Assembly: GCF_964656455.1 (NCBI RefSeq)
Contig: NC_135721.1
Coordinates: 53,265,530 to 53,329,529, forward strand
Origin: Halichoerus grypus
Lineage: Eukaryota > Chordata > Mammalia > Carnivora > Phocidae
Length of the DNA stretch: 64,000 nucleotides
Direction of reading: 5' to 3'
A program made the position numbers and the translations under genes. Below the pieces are notes generated by a model that saw only the letters and a list, made by a program, of their open reading frames with translations, was not told the DNA's origin and made no database searches. This document shows positions 59,197 to 64,000 of this stretch, one piece after another (the stretch's first letter is position 1; each line of letters opens with the position of its first letter).

Positions 59197-62100
59197 AGCA
59201 GATGGTGAAATAGGAGTTTTCTAGAACATTGATTTTGACAACCACCTACAGATGAGAGTACTTTTGTGCAAGTCCAGTAGTCTAGGGGAAGAACTAGAGC
59301 AAAAAACCCCCCAAATCCAAGAATAGATACATTAAGGATGGTAAGAAGAAAAGATTATGGAAAAGATAAAGTTTCACTTTATCCATGCTACCCCTTCCCC
59401 AAAGCAGCGCAGTTTAGTGCCAAGAGAAACTCCTTCAGCCTCTGATTTCTCCCACAGGGGAAAGTCAGAGCACAATGAATGAATGCCCAGCTTCCCCAGC
59501 CACACAGGATGCTGCCCAAGAGACCCACTTTTTTCTTGCCCCACTCAGAATACTTAGGAGATGGGCACAGCTAAAGGTTGGGAGAGGCTGGGAACATAGC
59601 ATCCAGGACTCAGAACTCATCAGAGGGCCACAGATATTACTAACCTGCTTTGTGGATGCCATCAAGAAGCTGCCCGCAACTGCTTGGGACTCAGTACCTT
59701 GTGGACCTCTCCCAACTGGCTCACAGTCACCATTAATTCTCTGTGTGCTTCACCCACCTCCCAAGGTTGGTTCCTCAAATGCAACACTACAGACAGTGAG
59801 TGCAAGCCTTTATAGATGGCTCATGAGCACATACAGAAAGCTGGACCAACTCTGTAGGATTGGGAGAAGGCACATAAATTTGAACAATTCAGGAAACTTC
59901 CCCTGGGAGGCTCTTAGCACAAGTATGGTTTGCAGGATTGAAAGAAGGCATACAGTCTTAAGAATTTCCCCTCAAAGACGGAACAAAAGGTGTGGACACT
60001 ATAAAAACAAAGAAACAAACGAACTATAGGCCAACGTCACTGATGAATATAGATACAAAAATCCTCAACAAATTGCATTCAGCAGCACATTAAATGGATC
60101 ATACACCATGATCAAGTGGGAATTATCCTTGGGATATAAAGATGGTTCAACATATGCAAATTGATAAATGTAGTACACCATATTAACAGAATGAAGAATA
60201 CAAATCATACGGTTATCCTAATAGGTACAGAAAAAGCATTTGGCACAATGCAGTATTCTTTCATGATAAATACTCTCAATGATTTAAATATAAAAGCAAT
60301 GTCCTCAACATAATAAAGAAAATATGTGAAAAGCCCACTCCTAGCATCATAGTCAATGGTGAAAAGCTGAAGGCTTTACCTCTAAGATTAAGAACAAGAT
60401 AACACTCAACTCAGGAGAGTGGCCCACTCTTACACTTCTACTCCACATGCTACTGGAAGACTAACCAGAGCAATTAGTTAAGGGAAAAAAAATAAAAGAC
60501 ATCCAAATTGAAAATGAAGTAAAATTGTCCCTTTGCAGAAAACCCTAAGGACGTCACCAAAAAAATTGTTAGAACTAATAAATGAATTCAGAAAAGTTGC
60601 AGGATACCAAAACAACATACAAAAGTCAGTGGCATTTCTGTACACTAACCACAGACTATCTTAAAAAGAATTAAGAAAACAATTCCTTTTACAATAGCAT
60701 CAAAAAGAATAAAATACTTAGGAATAATTTAATCAAAGAAGTGAAAGATCTGTACACTGAAAACTATAAAATATTGATGAAAGAAACAGAAAAAAAGCCC
60801 ACAAATAAATGGAAAGATATCTAGTGTTCATGGATCAGATGAGTTAATATTGTTAAGATGTCCATCTATCCAAAGCAATCTCTATCAAAATTCCAGTGAC
60901 ATTTTCTCTGAAATAGAAAAAAAAAAATCCCAAAATTCATGGGGAACTACAAAAGATCCTAAATAGCTAAAGCAATCTTGAGCAAGAACAGAGCTGGAGG
61001 TGTCACATTTTTTATTTCAAATTATATTACAAAGCTACAGTAATCAAAACAGTATGGTACTGGCATATAAATAAAGACACATGGACCAATGGAATATAAG
61101 AGAGCAACCAGAAATAAACCCATGCATATATGGTCAACTAATCTTCAACAAAGGCACTAAGAATATACAATGGGCAAAGGATAGTCTCTAATAAATGGTG
61201 TCAGGAAACTGGGTATCCACATGCAAAAGAATGAAATTGGACCCTTATCTTACACCACCATAAAAATCAACTCAAAATGGATTAAAGAATTAAATGTAAG
61301 ACCTGAAACTATAAAACTCCTAGAAGAAAACATAGGGAAAAGCTCCTTACTAATGCTTGACAACAAGCATCATCTTGCAGTGATTTTTTTTTTTTTTTTG
61401 CATTTGACGCTGAAAGCACAGGAAATGAAAAATAAAGAAATAGGACTATATCAAACTAAAAAGTTTCTGCACAGCAAATGAAGCCATCAACAAAATGAAA
61501 AAAAATCCTTCAGAATGGGAGAAAATATTTGTATACTGTGTATCTGATAAGGGGTTAATACCCCAAATACAATGCAATACAAAACTCAATATAAAGCTCA
61601 TACAACTCCATAGCAAAAACAACAAATAACCTAATTTAAAAAATGGGCAAAAAGCCTGACTAGGTATTTTTCCAAAGAAGACATTCAAATGACCAACAGG
61701 TGTTTGAAAAGGTGTTCAACATCAAAATCATCAGGGAAATACAAATTAAAACCACAATGAGTTATCACCTCACGCTGATTAGGTTGGCTATTATCAAAAA
61801 GTCAAAAGATAACAAATGTTAGTAAGGATGCAGAGAAAAGGGAACCTTAATACACTGCTGATGGAAATTTAAACTGATATAGCTATTACAGAAAATACTA
61901 TGGATGTTCCTTTAAAAAATTAAGAATAGAATTACTGTTGATCCAGCAACCTCACTTCTGGGTATGAATCAAAAAAAAAAAAAATGAAATCAGTATCTCT
62001 AGGAGATATCTGCACTGTCTTGTTGATTAAAGCATTATTGACAGTAGTCAAGATATGGAAACAATCTGAATGTCTGTCTAAGGATGAATGGATAAAGAAA

Positions 62101-62640
62101 ATGGGGTATATATTACACAATGGAATACTATTCAGCCTTAAAAAAGAAGGAAATATTGCCATTTGAGATGATCTGTATGGATCTTGAGGACATTATGCTG
62201 AATAAACCAGATACAAAAAGAGAAATACTATATGTTCTCAGTTATATGTGAAACCTAAAAATGTTGAACTTATAGTAACAGTGAGTAGAATAATGGTATT
62301 GTGGGGCTGGGAGCTGGGGGACATGGGGAGATGCTGATAAAAATATACAAACTTTCCATTATAAGACGAATAAATTCTGGAAACCTAATATACAACATGA
62401 TAAGTATAGTTAATAATAATGTATTATATACTTGAAATTTGCTAAGAGAGTAGACCTCAAGTGTTCTTAACACACACACACATACACACACAAATAAATG
62501 GTAACTGTGTAAGGTGAGGTGATGGATATGTGAGTTAGCCAATTGCAGTAATAATTTCACAATGTATACATACATCAAATCATCATATACACAATTTTCA
62601 TTTGCCAGTCATACCTCAGTAAAGCTGGTGAAAAACTGTA
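59197..62640 (+). mobile_element. L1MA-type element with internal deletion
   Basis: The left end looks like an L1 5' start ('agatggtgaaataggag'), followed by about 800 bases of GC-richer sequence that I take for 5' UTR (59.2-60.0 kb, including the 184-codon frame 59475-60029). At about 60.0 kb it passes directly into mid-ORF2 ('aactataggccaacgtcactgatgaat', 'cagcacattaaatggatcatac') and stays collinear with ORF2 to the 3' UTR ('gacgaataaattctggaaacc', 'gtatacttgaaatttgc'-like, 'ctcagtaaagctgg'). ORF1 and the first part of ORF2 are missing. ORF2 has many stops and frameshifts. Imperfect flanks aaaaatgttaattag and aaaaactgtaactcag may be an old target duplication. The ORF2-3' part is secure; the 5' UTR assignment is less so. 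Confidence 0.8.
62470..62491. repeat. short (CA)n in the L1 3' UTR
   Basis: About ten interrupted CA units, at the usual position of this patch in L1MA 3' ends. Confidence 0.85.
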
Positions 62641-62657
62641 ACTCAGATCATGATGAT

Positions 62658-62760
62658 GATCTAACCCAGCTAACCCTTAGAAACTATGAACCAATAAAGG
62701 AATGTTGTTTGAAGTTACTAGGTTTGGGGGTAATTTCTTACACAGCAATTGATAATTAAC
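62658..62760 (+). repeat. MLT1-type LTR, 3' terminal fragment
   Basis: 'actatgaaccaataaagg' (degraded AATAAA), 'atgttgtttgaagttactagg', 'gggggtaatttcttac' and terminal 'caattgataattaaca' are the last ~100 bases of an MLT1 LTR, sense. Confidence 0.7.
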
Positions 62761-62761
62761 A

Positions 62762-62885
62762 GTTCCACTGGAATGTAAGCTTAATGGGGAAAGGGACTTA
62801 ATCCGTCTTGTTTGGCATTCTCTCCCAGGAAGGTAGAATGCCTGGCACACAGAGACATTCAATAAACTTTGAGCTTAAATGACTA
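62762..62885 (+). repeat. L2 3' end
   Basis: 'ccactggaatgtaagcttaatgggg', 'agggacttaatccgtcttg', 'aatgcctggcacacagag' and 'cattcaataaactttgagc' in the order of the L2 3' terminus. Confidence 0.75.
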
Positions 62886-63821
62886 ATGAATACTGGGGTG
62901 GTGTGGAGGACACTAGTTTTCTCAAAATAAATGGGATGGAAGCCTGAGCCAGTGTTGATGTTTAAAGCTAAGGCAGTTCATAAGGTCAAAGGTGACTGCA
63001 GAAGTCTCAGGAGTACTCAAGTAACAGACATTCTGTTAATACTAGGCTCATAGTAGTAATCTCTTAACAACAAGTATCAATGCTGGTCTGTGTTGCTTAG
63101 TAAAACTTCAGAGTGCCTGGACAAGCTCAAGCAGAGGGTTGGGGGTGGGGGGGTGGGAAACATTACTTGGTCACTGTATGCATTTGGAAGAATGACTCAA
63201 ACCTCCCACACTTTCCTCATTTGTAATGACCTCACCGGGCTGTTAGTAATATATAGAATAAAATACATAGTGGGCTATGGTTTATTCTCAATAAATGGTA
63301 GTCTCTTTCTCCTCAGGGAGTTTATTATATGAGGAGGTAAGATTCACACATAAGAAGGAAAACTAACATGGGGTGTAATGTTTGTAATGTTATGTTAAGT
63401 ACCTGGTATTTTTGAGGCAGGAGTTATAATGGAATAATTAATTATTTTCTGTTTCTTCCTTCTGTAGTGTGAGGTCTTAGGTATATTTTTGTTACTTGGG
63501 AATACCACCAGAAAACTCAATTTTTCCTCATTAATGGTAGAAAGAAAAAAAAGCTGCTGAAAATGATAAAGTAATCCCAACTTTGCTGGTGAGGACCTAC
63601 AAAAATGTAGTAGGGAGAAATGACAAAAGTGTAATAGATTTACTCCTACTACAGATTACATAACAGTGATAATTTCATGTGGTTGGAGGAAAATTCGCTG
63701 TTCTTAAGTCTAGCATCCATTTCCAGGAAAGACATAGCAGGTCTCAATCCATACCTTCACAGGAAGAATCACATTGAAAATAATGATTTCCTTCTAATGG
63801 TTTACTCTATAATTTCTTTTT
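62886..63821. other. no recognised feature
   Basis: Unique-looking sequence with a G-run near 63140. Confidence 0.35.
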
Positions 63822-64000
63822 TTTTTTTAATTTTTTATTGTTATGTTAATCCCCATACATTACATCATTAGTTTTAGATATAGTGTTCCATGATTCATTG
63901 TTTGTGCATAACACCCAGTGCTCCATGCAGAACGTGCCCTCCTCAATACCCATCACCAGGCTAACCCATCCTCCCACCCCCCTCCCCTCTAGAACCCTCA
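63822..64000 (-). mobile_element. L1 3' end, runs off the window
   Basis: An antisense L1 3' tail and 3' UTR unit two, nearly identical by eye to 25310-25480 ('gttatgttaatccccataca', 'gcataacacccagtgctcc'). Its 5' truncation point lies beyond the right edge. Confidence 0.95.

Noticed and set aside
59475..60029. 184-codon open frame, the second longest in the window
   Set aside because: It lies in what looks like an L1 5' UTR and ends in ORF2-like sequence; no domain is recognisable.
1..64000. CRISPR array, phage, operon or bacterial defence system
   Set aside because: There are no spaced direct repeats, no dense coding and no ribosome-binding sites; the repeats are mammalian transposable elements.

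Overview
The window is AT-rich nuclear DNA from a mammal and reads as intergenic or intronic sequence. I find no functional protein-coding exon, no intact RNA gene, no CRISPR array and no bacterial-type operon. The open reading frames present are short, start and stop at random, and mostly lie inside repeats. The organism is a carnivore: there are ten copies of the tRNA-Lys-derived CanSINE (SINEC), with a tRNA-like head, a CT-rich middle and an AATAAA/A-rich tail. There are also carnivore-type L1 3' ends. The L1 3' UTR variant at 25.3, 26.0, 39.6 and 63.8 kb is one I associate with arctoid caniforms (bears, seals, mustelids) rather than dogs; this is from memory and tentative.

Layout. 0-9.9 kb: mostly unique sequence with old MIR, L2 and hAT-like fragments and two CanSINEs. 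9.9-13.4 kb: three MIRs around a CanSINE, a young L1 3' end, a partial MLT1-like LTR and an (ATC)n array. 13.4-18 kb: mostly unique, one CanSINE. 18-21.8 kb: antisense ancient L1 broken by nested LTRs, and a second related MaLR LTR. 22.1-23 kb: L2. 25.1-29.2 kb: a dense nest of a split MIR, two head-on L1 3' ends, a CanSINE and a 2.1 kb 5'-truncated L1. 29.6-32.8 kb: CanSINE, L1M 3' end split by a solo LTR, and another antisense LTR. 33-39 kb: mostly unique. 39.4-41.4 kb: one L1 and three CanSINEs within 2 kb. 42.8-45.3 kb: ancient L1 and L2. 45.4-45.9 kb: a processed pseudogene of MRPS21. 46-59 kb: sparse old repeats and one older CanSINE. 59.1-62.9 kb: an internally deleted L1MA-type element inside L2/MLT1 remnants. 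63.8 kb to the end: another L1 3' end running off the window.

No genes here work together; the record is one of successive retrotransposition. The most informative items are the MRPS21 retrocopy with its premature stop, the tandemly duplicated L1 3' UTR architecture, the solo LTR that keeps its TATA-like and polyadenylation signals, the head-on L1 pair, and a small unassigned hairpin at about 5.96-6.03 kb. I found no convincing new biological system. Family names were assigned by recognition from memory, without a database search.
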